A stretch of 64,000 nt of DNA from JACVRW01 sp963825345 (GTDB lineage: Bacteria; Actinomycetota; Thermoleophilia; Solirubrobacterales; Thermoleophilaceae), in NCBI GenBank assembly GCA_963825345.1, contig CAWGSQ010000012.1:310001-374000 (forward strand), given 5' to 3'. Of the stretch, positions 34,458 to 43,411 are shown in pieces. Position 1 is the first letter of the stretch; the number at the start of each line of letters is the position of its first letter. Below the pieces are notes generated by a model. That model saw only the letters and a list, made by a program, of their open reading frames with translations, was not told the origin of the DNA and did not search any database. The translations under genes were made by a program, and so were the position numbers.

Positions 34458-36143
34458 ATGGCCAGCGACGTCACGATGCCCCGCCTGTCGGACTCGATGG
34501 AGGAGGGCACCGTCCTGAAGTGGCTGGTGGAGGAGGGCGGCGAGGTCAAGCGCGGCGAGCCGCTCGTGGAGATCGAGACGGACAAGGCCAACATGACCTA
34601 CGACGCCGACTCCGACGGCGTGCTCGTGGAGATCGTGGCCCAGGAGGGCGACACCCTCCCGATCGGCGAGGTGATCGCCCGCATCGGCGAGGAGGGCGAG
34701 GCCAAGTCGAGCGGCGGCGACGAGGAGTCGTCCGGCGATGAGGAAGAGGCCGGCGGCGAGGAGTCCGGCGAGGACGCCGGCGGCGAAGAGGACGAGGCCG
34801 CGAGCGACGAGGAAGGCGCCGAGGAAGCCGAGCCTGCGAAGGCCGAGGGCGATGCCGAGGCCGAGGGTGAGTCCGATGAGGATGCCGAGGGCGAGGGCGA
34901 CGACGAGGCCGCCGCCGAAGGCGAGAGCAAGGACGAGACCGCCGACGAGGGCGAAGCCGAGGGCGAGGCCAAGGACGACGCGGATGCCGAGGGCGAGTCC
35001 GATGAGGAAGCCGAGGGCGATGCGGACGCCGAGGGCGAGGCCGATGCGAGCGCCGACGGCGACGAGGCTGCCTCCGGCGGCGACGAGGAAGAGGCCGCTG
35101 TGGCCGGCGCTGAGGGTGGCGGCGGCGAGACGCAGGCCGCGGCCGGCACCGCCACGCGCGAGAAGACTTCAGATGGGAACGGCGACGGCCGCGTGAAAGC
35201 GTCGCCGGTTGCGCGGCGCATGGCGCGCGACCTCGGCGTGGAGCTCGCTCAGCTCGAGGGCACCGGGCCCGGCGGCCGGATCGTGAAGGCCGACGTGCAG
35301 GCGGCCGCCGACAACGGCGGCGGAGGCAAGGCCGAGACCGCCGAAAAGCCCGAGGGCGACGCCGAGGACAAGCCCAAGAAGCAGGACAAGCAGAAGAAGG
35401 GCAAGGAAGAGAAGAAGGAGCCCGCCAAGGAGGCCAAGCGCGGCGAGGCCGGCGCCAAGGGCGAGGCTGAGATCCAGGAGCTCACGCGGCTGCAGCAGAC
35501 CGTGTCGCGCCGGATGGCCGAATCGAAGGCAACCGCGCCCGACTTCTCGATCTCGCTCACCGTCGACATGACCGCGGCCGTGGAGCTGCGCGAGCGCCTC
35601 AAGCAGATCTCGGACCCCGTGCCCTCCTTCAACGACATGGTCGTGAAGGCATCCGCCGGCGCGCTGCGCGAATTCCCGCGCGTGAACGGCGCCTACCGCG
35701 ACGGCAAGTTCGAGCTGTACGAGAACGTGAACGTGGGCATCGCGGTTGCCGCGCAGGACGCGCTCGTGGTGCCGACCGTGTTCGACGCCGACGAGAAGTC
35801 GCTCGGCCAGATCGCGCGCGACGCCCGCCAGGTGATCGAGAAGGTCAAGGAGAAGACCGTGACCCCGCCGGAGCTCTCGGGCGGCACGTTCACGGTCTCG
35901 AACCTCGGCATGTTCGGCATCGAGCAGTTCACGGCGATCATCAACCCGCCGCAGGCGGCCATCCTCACCGTCGGGAAGCTCGAGAAGAAGCCGGCCGTGG
36001 ACGACAAGGGCAAGCTCGTGGCACGCGACCAGATGGTGCTCACGCTCGTCTGCGACCACCGCATCCTGTACGGCGCCGACGGCGCCCAGTTCCTCGCTCG
36101 GGTGAAGGAACTGCTCGAGCAGCCGCTCTCCCTGGCGCTCTAG
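34458..36143 (+). CDS. pdhC: Dihydrolipoamide acyltransferase (E2) with long acidic linker
   Basis: The 561-residue E2 has one lipoyl domain (lipoyl Lys43 in ETDKANM), then about 150 residues composed almost only of Glu, Asp, Gly, Ala and Ser (about 85-235), a subunit-binding domain (VKASPVARRMARDLG...GPGGRIVKADV, about 245-285), a Lys/Glu-rich second linker, and a catalytic domain from about 337. The active-site motif usually H-X3-DG reads CDHRILYGADGAQFL: His is present but Tyr stands at the usual Asp position. An ATG with GGAGG eight bases after the E1beta stop starts it. Lipoate would come from lipA/lipB at 54-56 kb. Confidence 0.93.
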   Translation: MASDVTMPRLSDSMEEGTVLKWLVEEGGEVKRGEPLVEIETDKANMTYDADSDGVLVEIVAQEGDTLPIGEVIARIGEEGEAKSSGGDEESSGDEEEAGGEESGEDAGGEEDEAASDEEGAEEAEPAKAEGDAEAEGESDEDAEGEGDDEAAAEGESKDETADEGEAEGEAKDDADAEGESDEEAEGDADAEGEADASADGDEAASGGDEEEAAVAGAEGGGGETQAAAGTATREKTSDGNGDGRVKASPVARRMARDLGVELAQLEGTGPGGRIVKADVQAAADNGGGGKAETAEKPEGDAEDKPKKQDKQKKGKEEKKEPAKEAKRGEAGAKGEAEIQELTRLQQTVSRRMAESKATAPDFSISLTVDMTAAVELRERLKQISDPVPSFNDMVVKASAGALREFPRVNGAYRDGKFELYENVNVGIAVAAQDALVVPTVFDADEKSLGQIARDARQVIEKVKEKTVTPPELSGGTFTVSNLGMFGIEQFTAIINPPQAAILTVGKLEKKPAVDDKGKLVARDQMVLTLVCDHRILYGADGAQFLARVKELLEQPLSLAL

Positions 36144-36315
36144 CGGCGCCTCAGCGCTCTACGCCGGACTGTCCAACGCGACCCGGCAAGTTGTGCCATA
36201 GCGTCAGCATCGGTCTTCCGGCCGATGGGTAGTGCCAATTTGTACTTTCCGGGGGGGAAGGGGGAACCTGGATGGCCGGCGATCAGCGAGCGCCGGCCAT
36301 CTAGTCTCCGGGACC

Positions 36316-37014
36316 GTGCCGCGCGAACCCCGCACCCTCGACGAGGAGATCATCGCCGCCCAGGAGACGGCGGTCCGCTCCACGCTCAGCGACGAGGACC
36401 GCCTCGATCGCATCTCAGACGAGCTGCGGTCGGGCTTCGACGCCCTCTCCGGCGTGGCCGCCGCGGCTTCCTTCTTCGGCTCCGCCCGCACGCCGCCGGG
36501 CGACCCGGACTACGAGCTGGCCCGCGAGACGGCTCGCCTCGTCGGCGAATGCGGCCTCGCGATCATCACCGGCGGCGGGCCGGGGATCATGGAGGCCGCG
36601 AACCGTGGGGCGAAGGACGCCGGGGCGCGCTCGATCGGCCTCAACATCGAGCTGCCGTTCGAGCAGGGCGGCAACCAGTACTGCGACATCGCGCTCACGT
36701 TCCACTACTTCTTCGCGCGCAAGATCATGTTCGTGCGCTACGCCAGCGGGTTCGTGGTCTTCCCCGGAGGGTTCGGCACGATGGACGAGCTGTTCGAGGC
36801 GCTCACGCTGATCCAGACGGAGAAGATCACCGAGTTCCCCGTGGTGCTGGTTGGCTCGGACTACTGGCGCGGGCTCGTGGACTGGTTCCGCGAGCGCATG
36901 CTGGCGGAGGGCAACATCTCGCCCGACGACCTCGACCTCTTCAGGCTCACCGACGAGCCGCTGGAGGTCCGTGACCTGCTGATGTCGGCGGCACATCGTC
37001 AGGCACGGGCATAG
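36316..37014 (+). CDS. LOG-family nucleoside 5'-monophosphate phosphoribohydrolase
   Basis: The 232-residue Rossmann-fold protein has ITGGGPGIMEAANRGAKDAG and the family motif FPGGFGTMDELFEALTLIQT. LOG proteins release a base from nucleoside monophosphates; in bacteria they act on adenosine or cytokinin nucleotides and are often mislabelled lysine decarboxylase. The GTG at 36316 is followed by an acidic N-terminal helix region of about 45 residues. It lies 172 bases after E2 with no obvious terminator. The last 68 bases overlap the convergent PLD-like gene. Confidence 0.87.
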   Translation: MPREPRTLDEEIIAAQETAVRSTLSDEDRLDRISDELRSGFDALSGVAAAASFFGSARTPPGDPDYELARETARLVGECGLAIITGGGPGIMEAANRGAKDAGARSIGLNIELPFEQGGNQYCDIALTFHYFFARKIMFVRYASGFVVFPGGFGTMDELFEALTLIQTEKITEFPVVLVGSDYWRGLVDWFRERMLAEGNISPDDLDLFRLTDEPLEVRDLLMSAAHRQARA

Positions 37015-38039
37015 GCTCGTAGCGCTCGCGGACCTCGTCGATGAACGCGGCGAGCTGGTCGGCGAGCTCGGCGTCGTGCACCTCGAGCACGTTCTCCGCG
37101 TTCATCTCCCCTGAGCGCGACAGGTTGAACGACCCGGCGAAGACGGTGTCGTCGGCCACCGTGACCTTCGCGTGCATGAAGTCGTGTGGCGTCTCCGGCG
37201 TCCACTGCGTCGAGGGTTTCCCCTTGAAGTCGCCGTTCGCGAGCACGGAAGCGAGGATCGGGATCTTCCACGCCGAGTGGCCGTTCGTCCGCCACTGGTA
37301 GACCACCTGGTCCATCTGGGTGCGGTCGACCACGGCGCGCAGGTCCACCCTGTGCTCCGCCACCACCTCGGCCAGGGTGCCGAGCACCGGGCCGGCGGTG
37401 ATCACCGGCGAGGCGATCCGCACGCGCTCGCTCGCCTTTCCGATCGACTTGGCGATCCGGTGCGAGAGCTCCTCGCCGTGGCCAGGCGTGAACCAGGCGC
37501 GCACGTGGCGGCCGTCCACGTCGAGCGGCCGCGGGTCCTCGTGCCCGCTCGCCTCCACGTCGCGCGCGGTCCACAGCTCCTCGAAGTTGCGCGTGAACTC
37601 GGCGGCGAGCTGCGGCGGCGCTCTCGGCCACGAGCACCACGTTCTCCTGGAGCGTCCACGAGTCCGTGGTCCAGTTCATCGAGCCGGTCCACACGGACTC
37701 GCCGTCGCGCACCACGTACTTGTGGTGCATCAGGTCCGGGATGCCCGGGATGCCGCAGGTGGGGAACGGCATCGCCTCGAGCAGCTCCGGCTTCGTGCTC
37801 GGCGGCGGCGGGAAGGTCAGCCGCTCCGGGTGGTCGGCGTTGTAGGCGATGCGCACCTTCACGCCGCGCTCGTTCGCCTCGCGCAGCGCGGCCGCCACCA
37901 CGTCGCCGGCGTCGCCCGGCAGGCGCACGTCGTAGAGCGCCAGGTCGAGCGAACGTGTGGCCCCCGCGAGGAAGGCGCTGATCCGCTGCGCCATCTGGAG
38001 CGCGTCGCCGCCCGGATGGAGCGGGGTTGCCTCGATCAC
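36947..38039 (-). pseudogene. Phospholipase D-like protein, one frameshift
   Basis: GTG 38039 overlaps the enolase-superfamily stop by 4 bases and opens a frame with the first PLD motif, MHHKYVVRDGESVWTGSMNW. Near 37610-37625, in a GCC/GCG-rich run, coding passes to another frame with EFTRNFEELWTARDVEASG and the second motif MHAKVTVADDTVFAGSFNL, ending at 36947. Both H-X-K motifs are needed for PLD activity, so the gene is inactive if the shift is real. An automatic caller would report two pieces. Joined length is about 364 residues. Lipid, nucleic-acid or other phosphodiesters are possible substrates. Confidence 0.8.
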
Positions 38040-39112
38040 TGCAGCCAGCGGAAGCCGGCCGGCGCGATGCGCGGCTCGAGGGGGCTCATGGGAAGCCCCT
38101 CGGGCAGCTCGGGGTTGTTGTAGCCGGAGGGCGCCGTGTCGTTCGGGGTGTCTGGGTGGAAGAGCGAGGCCAGGTACTGGATATGGCCGCGACCCGGGCC
38201 GAGCTCGGTCTGGCCGCCGCCGTACGCCTGTACCCCTTCCCGCTCGCACCAGTCATACATCTCGAACAGATTGCTGAGCGGCCCGAAGCGCGACGGCTTG
38301 ATGTTCACCATGCGCGGCGGCCAGGGCCGGTCGAGTACGTCCGCGACCGAGTGGACCGGGGCGTCCCAGGTGATGCGCTCGCTCACGGCGTCGAGGATCG
38401 GGCGCGTCTCGTCCGTGACGTCGGGGTCCTCGAGCCAGGCGTTCGGGAACGCCTCGATCACCATGCGGTAGAGCTCGGGATCGGTCACCACGTCCACGGG
38501 AGTTCCCTTGTACTGGCCCTTCAGGTCCAGGGAGTCCACCGCACCCGTGGCCACCAGCTGCTCGACGAGCTCGGGCGTCCAGTTGTTCGTGGGGTCGAGC
38601 TTCAGCTTCGTGCCCGGATAGCGCTCGATCAGGCGCAGTGCGCGGTCGGGCTTCTCCGGCTCGTCCTGCTCCCAGGTGCCGAGCCGCATCGAGACCACGA
38701 AGTTGAGCGGACTCGCCTCGCGCTCCAGCACGTCCGCGAGCGAGCGGCCGGCCTGGGCCAGCGCGAGGTCGAGCGCGGCCGACTCGAACGCCCAGCGGCG
38801 GTACAGCTCGGAGACGTCGCCGCGCACGGGCGGCGCCGGAAACAGCTCTGTCTCCTCGAGCCGCTGCGAGAACGAGTCGAGCGTGTACGAGCCGGCCAGG
38901 TCGATCGTGCCGGGGCCGTCGGCCTGGAGGTTCACGTGGTCGATCTCGTCGTACACCACGTCCTCGCCGACCCCGGTCTCGCCGCCAGGGCCGCGCAGCT
39001 CGATCAGCGTCGTCGCGCGCGTGAACTCGGGCGAGAAGCGAAGCTCCCGGCCCTCGAAGCGAAGCGACTCCACCTCGAGGGGCAGATCGGCGATCCGCTC
39101 GTAGGAGCTCAC
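38036..39112 (-). CDS. Enolase-superfamily enzyme (mandelate racemase/muconate cycloisomerase type)
   Basis: The 358-residue protein has an N-terminal capping domain and a barrel with TKLKLDPTNNW (K-X-K base and metal Asp), DSLDLKGQYKG, AWLEDPDVTDE (metal Glu) and VNIKPSRFGPL (second Lys base). This suits members that abstract an alpha-proton, such as racemases, epimerases or cycloisomerases; the specific reaction is open. GTG 39112 overlaps the aminotransferase stop by 4 bases. It belongs to the potA-led operon, so its substrate may be an imported amine or amino acid derivative. Confidence 0.85.
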   Translation of the reverse strand: MSSYERIADLPLEVESLRFEGRELRFSPEFTRATTLIELRGPGGETGVGEDVVYDEIDHVNLQADGPGTIDLAGSYTLDSFSQRLEETELFPAPPVRGDVSELYRRWAFESAALDLALAQAGRSLADVLEREASPLNFVVSMRLGTWEQDEPEKPDRALRLIERYPGTKLKLDPTNNWTPELVEQLVATGAVDSLDLKGQYKGTPVDVVTDPELYRMVIEAFPNAWLEDPDVTDETRPILDAVSERITWDAPVHSVADVLDRPWPPRMVNIKPSRFGPLSNLFEMYDWCEREGVQAYGGGQTELGPGRGHIQYLASLFHPDTPNDTAPSGYNNPELPEGLPMSPLEPRIAPAGFRWLQ

Positions 39113-40458
39113 GCGGCCAGCTCGGCCACGGCTGCGCCGAAGACCTCGGTGTGGCGGTCCACCTGCTCCTCGGTCGTGGCAGGGCACATCAGCGCCATGT
39201 TGTGGAAGGGGGTGATGAGCACGCCGCGGTTCATGAGGTACAGGTGAAGGTACTCCTCGAGCTCCGGGTCGTCCGCCGCGGCGGACTCGGCGCCGGTGCG
39301 CGGCGGCTCCGGAGCGAAGCGGTACTCGCAGCGGGCGCCGAGCGAGACGATCGTCCACGGCACGCGATGCTCGGCGATAGCACGCTCCACTCCCTCCACG
39401 AAGCGCTCGCGCAGCGCGATCATCCGCTCGAAGGCGGAGTCGGTGAGCACCTCACCGAGCGTGGCGCGCGCCGCCGCGAGCGACAGGGCGTTGCCCGCAA
39501 GCGTGCCGCCCACCCCACCGGTGTCCTCGTAGTCGGCGTCGAACTGCGCCGCGATCCGCTCGGCCAGCTCGGCAGTGACGCCGTAGGTCCCGATCGGCAC
39601 TCCGCCGCCGATCGACTTGCCGAGCGTGACCGCGTCCGGCTCGAGCCCCCAGGCGGCGGTGCAGCCGCCGGGCCCGGCGGAGAGCGTGTGCGTCTCGTCG
39701 ATGATCAGAAGCGTGCCGTACTGAGTGCAGAGCTCGCGCACGGAGTCCATGTAGCCGGGCTCGGGCAGCACGATCCCGATGTTCGTGAGCGCCGGCTCCA
39801 TCAGGAGACACGCCACGTCCTCATGCTCGAGCACGCGCTCCAGCGAGCCGAGGTCGTTGAACTCCGCCACCCGAGTGGTCTCGGTCGGGTCGAGCGCCGG
39901 GCCCACGAGCCCCGCTCGCGCCCGCGCCAGGCCCTGCTCGTCCAGGACCACGAACGACTCGTCCACCGAGCCGTGGTAGCACCAGTTGAAGACGGCGATC
40001 CGCGGCCGGTGGGTCACGTGGCGGCACATCCGGATCATCCAGCGGTTGGCGTCCGTGGCCGTGAGCGCGAACTGCCAGTACGGGAGCCCGAAGCGGCGCG
40101 CCAGCTCGGTGCCCACCCACGCGGCGTCCTCGGTCGGCAGCATCGTGGTGATCCCCTGGATCAGGCTCATCGCCCGCATCGTGGGCTCGGGCGAGTGACC
40201 CGCCATCGCGCCGGTGTCGCCCAGGCAGAAGTCGGCGTACTCGTTGCCGTCCACGTCGATGATCGTCGAGCCGTGTGCGCGCTCCTGGTAGAGCGGGAAG
40301 CCGCCCACCCACATCGACATCCAGGACATCGGGACGCCGCCGAGGAGGCTCCCACGCGCCTGCGAGTGCAGCTCGCGCGAACGAGCGTGGTCCCGCTCGT
40401 AGGTCTCACGCTCGCGGGCGACCAGGCCGGCGAGCTGTGCGCGCTGTGCAGTGGTCAC
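39109..40458 (-). CDS. Class III PLP aminotransferase (GSA aminomutase-like)
   Basis: The 449-residue PLP enzyme shows DVDGNEYADFCLGDTGAMAG, VFNWCYHGSVDES, LLIIDETHTLSAGPGG (cofactor Asp) and the Schiff-base Lys in DAVTLGKSIGGGVPIG, closest in pattern to glutamate-1-semialdehyde aminomutase-like aminotransferases. No tetrapyrrole genes are nearby, and coupling to the pot transporter on one side and an enolase-superfamily enzyme on the other argues for catabolism. GTG 40458 overlaps the potC stop by 4 bases. Confidence 0.88.
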   Translation of the reverse strand: MTTAQRAQLAGLVARERETYERDHARSRELHSQARGSLLGGVPMSWMSMWVGGFPLYQERAHGSTIIDVDGNEYADFCLGDTGAMAGHSPEPTMRAMSLIQGITTMLPTEDAAWVGTELARRFGLPYWQFALTATDANRWMIRMCRHVTHRPRIAVFNWCYHGSVDESFVVLDEQGLARARAGLVGPALDPTETTRVAEFNDLGSLERVLEHEDVACLLMEPALTNIGIVLPEPGYMDSVRELCTQYGTLLIIDETHTLSAGPGGCTAAWGLEPDAVTLGKSIGGGVPIGTYGVTAELAERIAAQFDADYEDTGGVGGTLAGNALSLAAARATLGEVLTDSAFERMIALRERFVEGVERAIAEHRVPWTIVSLGARCEYRFAPEPPRTGAESAAADDPELEEYLHLYLMNRGVLITPFHNMALMCPATTEEQVDRHTEVFGAAVAELAA

Positions 40459-41312
40459 GCCAGCGCCCGGTCGGAGACGAGGGGCGCCGTGTCGTCCGGC
40501 CGCACCGCCGCCATCTTCTCGGCGCGGCGCTGCTGCCACACGGTGAGCAGCATCATCGCCACCGTGAACAGGAAGATCATGGTCGCGATCACGTAGATCT
40601 GGGGCTGGATCGCCACGCGCGCCGCACCCCAGATGAACAGCGGGAATGTGATCGTCGAGCCTGAGTTGAAGTTGGTGATGACGAAGTCGTCGATCGACAG
40701 CGCAAAGGCGAGCAGTGCCGCCGCCAGGACCCCCGGCATGATCAGCGGCAGCGTCACGAGCCGGAACGTCTCCCAAGGGGTCGCGCCGAGGTCCTGCGCC
40801 GCCTCCTCGAGCGATCTGTCGAAGCCGATCAGTCTCGATCTCACCGTGATGATCACAAACGAGAGGTTGAACATCACGTGCGCGATCAGGATTGTCGCGA
40901 AGCCGAGCGCCGGCGTGCCCCAGTTGAGGAACTGCGAGAGCAGTGCGGCGCCCAGCACCACTTCCGGCGTGGCGAGCGGGATGAAGATAAAGAAGTTCAC
41001 CGGCGCGCGGCCCTTGAACTCGTAGCGGACGAGGGCAAGCGCTGTGAGGGTGCCGAGTACCGTCGCGATCAGCGTGGACAGAGCCGCGACCTTGAGCGAG
41101 GTGATGAGCGCGTCCTGCACACCCGGCACGGCGAAGGGGTGCTTCCAGGCGTCGAGGCTGAACTCGTTCCAGAGGAAGTTGAAGCGCCCCGTCGGGTCGT
41201 TGAACGAGAAGACGACGATCACCGCGATCGGAATCAGCAGGTAGACCAGCGCGAGCAGTGCGTAGACGTTGAGGAGCCAGTCGAAACCCCTACGCCGAAG
41301 CGCCGCGGTCAT
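40455..41312 (-). CDS. potC: Polyamine ABC transporter permease PotC
   Basis: The 285-residue membrane protein has six hydrophobic segments and the EAA loop of ABC permeases, seen as EEAAQDLGATPWETFRLVTLP. It begins with a cytoplasmic basic leader MTAALRRRGFD. It pairs with PotB to import spermidine, putrescine or a similar cation. Start ATG 41312 overlaps the PotB stop by 4 bases. The longer upstream frame is a shadow of potB. Confidence 0.93.
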   Translation of the reverse strand: MTAALRRRGFDWLLNVYALLALVYLLIPIAVIVVFSFNDPTGRFNFLWNEFSLDAWKHPFAVPGVQDALITSLKVAALSTLIATVLGTLTALALVRYEFKGRAPVNFFIFIPLATPEVVLGAALLSQFLNWGTPALGFATILIAHVMFNLSFVIITVRSRLIGFDRSLEEAAQDLGATPWETFRLVTLPLIMPGVLAAALLAFALSIDDFVITNFNSGSTITFPLFIWGAARVAIQPQIYVIATMIFLFTVAMMLLTVWQQRRAEKMAAVRPDDTAPLVSDRALA

Positions 41313-42184
41313 GCGCGCTCTCCCTCGGTTCCGAGCAGGGCCTCGGTGCCAGCGATGCGAGCCCAGATGACCACGATGACCAGCATGAACGCCATGAGCA
41401 GGAACGAGAGCGCGGCCGCGGTCGGGTAGTCGTTCACCACCAGGAAGCGCGACTGGATCACGTTCCCGATCATGTACTGCTTCGGGGTTCCGAGCAGCTG
41501 CGCGTTGATGAAGTCCCCGGCTGCCGGGATGAACGTGAGCAGGACGCCCGCCACGACGCCCGGCATCGAAAGCGGCAATGTGACGTGTCGGAAGACATCC
41601 CGCCTGCGCCCGTACAGGTCGTAGCCCGCCTCGAGCATGCGACCGTCGATCCGCTCCAGGCTCGCGTACAGCGGCAGGATCATGAAGGGGAGGAAGTTGT
41701 ACGTGATGCCGGCCACCACAGAGACCGTGGTGTCGAGCAGTCTGCCGTCCTCGGAGACGATTCCGATCGACTGGAGCGTGTTGATCACGAGGCCCGAGTC
41801 GGACAGGATCGTCTCCCACGAGAGCGTGCGGATCAGGTACGTGACGAAGAACGGCACGATCACGAGAAGCAGCATTGCGTTCCGCCAGCGGCCGCCTCGG
41901 AACGCGATCACATACGCGAGCGGATAGCCAATCAGGAGCGCGATGAGTGTCGCCAGTCCGGCGTACTCGAACGAGCGGATGAACTGCTCGCCATAGTCGC
42001 TGAGAGCGTCCGTGTAGTTCGAGAACTCCCAGGTGAGGTGAAAGCCGCCGGCGAACGGGCTGCCGCTCTTGAGCGACTCGAGCGCCATGTAAACCAGCGG
42101 GATCGCGAAGAAGAGCAGCAGCCACCCGAGCCCCGGAAGGAGCAACAGGTACGGAAGTGAGGCCTTCCGAAGCCGGGACGGCAT
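41309..42184 (-). CDS. potB: Polyamine ABC transporter permease PotB
   Basis: The 291-residue permease has six membrane helices and the EAA-type loop EAGYDLYGRRRDVFRHVTLPL. Its start MPSRLRKASLPYLLLLPGLG is typical of PotB. It lies 18 bases after potD on the minus strand and overlaps potC. The EAA region is the contact to the ATPase PotA. Confidence 0.93.
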   Translation of the reverse strand: MPSRLRKASLPYLLLLPGLGWLLLFFAIPLVYMALESLKSGSPFAGGFHLTWEFSNYTDALSDYGEQFIRSFEYAGLATLIALLIGYPLAYVIAFRGGRWRNAMLLLVIVPFFVTYLIRTLSWETILSDSGLVINTLQSIGIVSEDGRLLDTTVSVVAGITYNFLPFMILPLYASLERIDGRMLEAGYDLYGRRRDVFRHVTLPLSMPGVVAGVLLTFIPAAGDFINAQLLGTPKQYMIGNVIQSRFLVVNDYPTAAALSFLLMAFMLVIVVIWARIAGTEALLGTEGERA

Positions 42185-42202
42185 GCGAGTCCCCGGCCGC
42201 GC

Positions 42203-43411
42203 CTACGCGCCGATCAGCTTCTGGAACGCGTCGTTCAGTTCCGTCTCTTCCTCCGGCTTCAGGCCCCGGAAGATGTGCGTGTTGTCGAAGACCGCCTGGT
42301 CCGGGAAGATCAGCGGATTCTCGGCGAGCGCCTTGTCGGTCTTCTCCAAGACCTCCTTGGTCCCGTTCACCGGGCAGATGTAGTTGATGTAGGCCTCGAT
42401 CGGGGCCTGGACCTCGGGCTGGTAGACGTAATCGATGAACTTCTCGGCCGTGTACGCGTGCGGTGCGCCGATCGGGATCTGCATGTTGTCCGTCCACAGC
42501 ATGCCGCCGCTCTCCGGCAGCACGAACTCGACGTTGGGGTTGTCGGGCTTGAGCTGCACAGCGTCACCCGACCAGCCGAAGATGATCCACGAGTCGCCCT
42601 TCGGGATGTCCTTGATGTACTCGTTGCCGGTGAAGCCGCGGATCTGACCCGAGTCCACGGCCTCCTGGATCGTCTCGATCGCCTTCATGTACTCGTCGAC
42701 GGTGGCCTTCTCGGGGTCGCCGCCCTGCCAGGCGGTGACGAGACCGACCGAGTCGCGCATCTCCGTCAGCATCGTGACCTTGCCCTTGTAGGCGGGATCG
42801 AACAGGTCCTCTACCGACTTCGGCTCGCGCTTCACCTTGTCCTTGCGGTAGATGATCCCCGTCATCCCCGACTGCCAGGGCATCGAGAACTCGCGCTTCG
42901 GGTCGAACGGCGGCGACTTGAGCCGCTCGATCAGGTTCGCGTTCGCGTTTGGCATCGTGGACTTGTCGAACTTCTGGACGTAGCCGAGCCGCTTCATGCG
43001 ATCGGCCATCCAGTCCGTCACGACGTGGATGTCGCGCCCGCCCGATGAGCCCTGGTCGTACTGCTGGCGAACCTTGCCGAAGAACTGGTCGTTGTCGTTG
43101 ATCTCCTCGACGTACTTGATCTTGGTGCCGTTCTCCTTCTCGAACGACTTGAGCGCCGTGTGCTCCTCGTCGATGTAGGCGGGCCAGTTGGCGAAGTAGA
43201 GCGCGTCCGCGATCTCGCCCTTCGGGATGGCCTTCTCCCCCTCGGGATTGGCTCCGCCGGTCGGCTCGTCGGTCCCGCAGGCGGCCAGGTAGGCGAGCGC
43301 GGACGCGCTCAGCGCACCGGCGGCCCCACGCTGAAGGATCCGGCGGCGTGTGAGCGGGTCGCGCAGCAATCGCTCGAACTGCCGCTCCAGGTCGTCGTCG
43401 TTAGGCGTCAC
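42203..43411 (-). CDS. potD: Polyamine-binding lipoprotein PotD
   Basis: The 402-residue substrate-binding protein has a Tat-type leader (RRRILQRGAAGALSASALA) ending in a lipobox before Cys about residue 45, so it is probably exported folded and lipid anchored. The mature part shows ALYFANWPAYIDEE, FSMPWQSGMTGIIYRKDKV and WSGDAVQLK segments typical of spermidine/putrescine-binding proteins. GTG 43411 overlaps the PotA stop by 4 bases. Whether putrescine, spermidine or another amine is bound cannot be fixed here. Confidence 0.93.
   Translation of the reverse strand: MTPNDDDLERQFERLLRDPLTRRRILQRGAAGALSASALAYLAACGTDEPTGGANPEGEKAIPKGEIADALYFANWPAYIDEEHTALKSFEKENGTKIKYVEEINDNDQFFGKVRQQYDQGSSGGRDIHVVTDWMADRMKRLGYVQKFDKSTMPNANANLIERLKSPPFDPKREFSMPWQSGMTGIIYRKDKVKREPKSVEDLFDPAYKGKVTMLTEMRDSVGLVTAWQGGDPEKATVDEYMKAIETIQEAVDSGQIRGFTGNEYIKDIPKGDSWIIFGWSGDAVQLKPDNPNVEFVLPESGGMLWTDNMQIPIGAPHAYTAEKFIDYVYQPEVQAPIEAYINYICPVNGTKEVLEKTDKALAENPLIFPDQAVFDNTHIFRGLKPEEETELNDAFQKLIGA

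Noticed and set aside
39109..40458. Glutamate-1-semialdehyde aminomutase (hemL) for heme synthesis
   Set aside because: No tetrapyrrole genes are nearby, and the gene is embedded in a polyamine-transport operon; a catabolic aminotransferase fits better.
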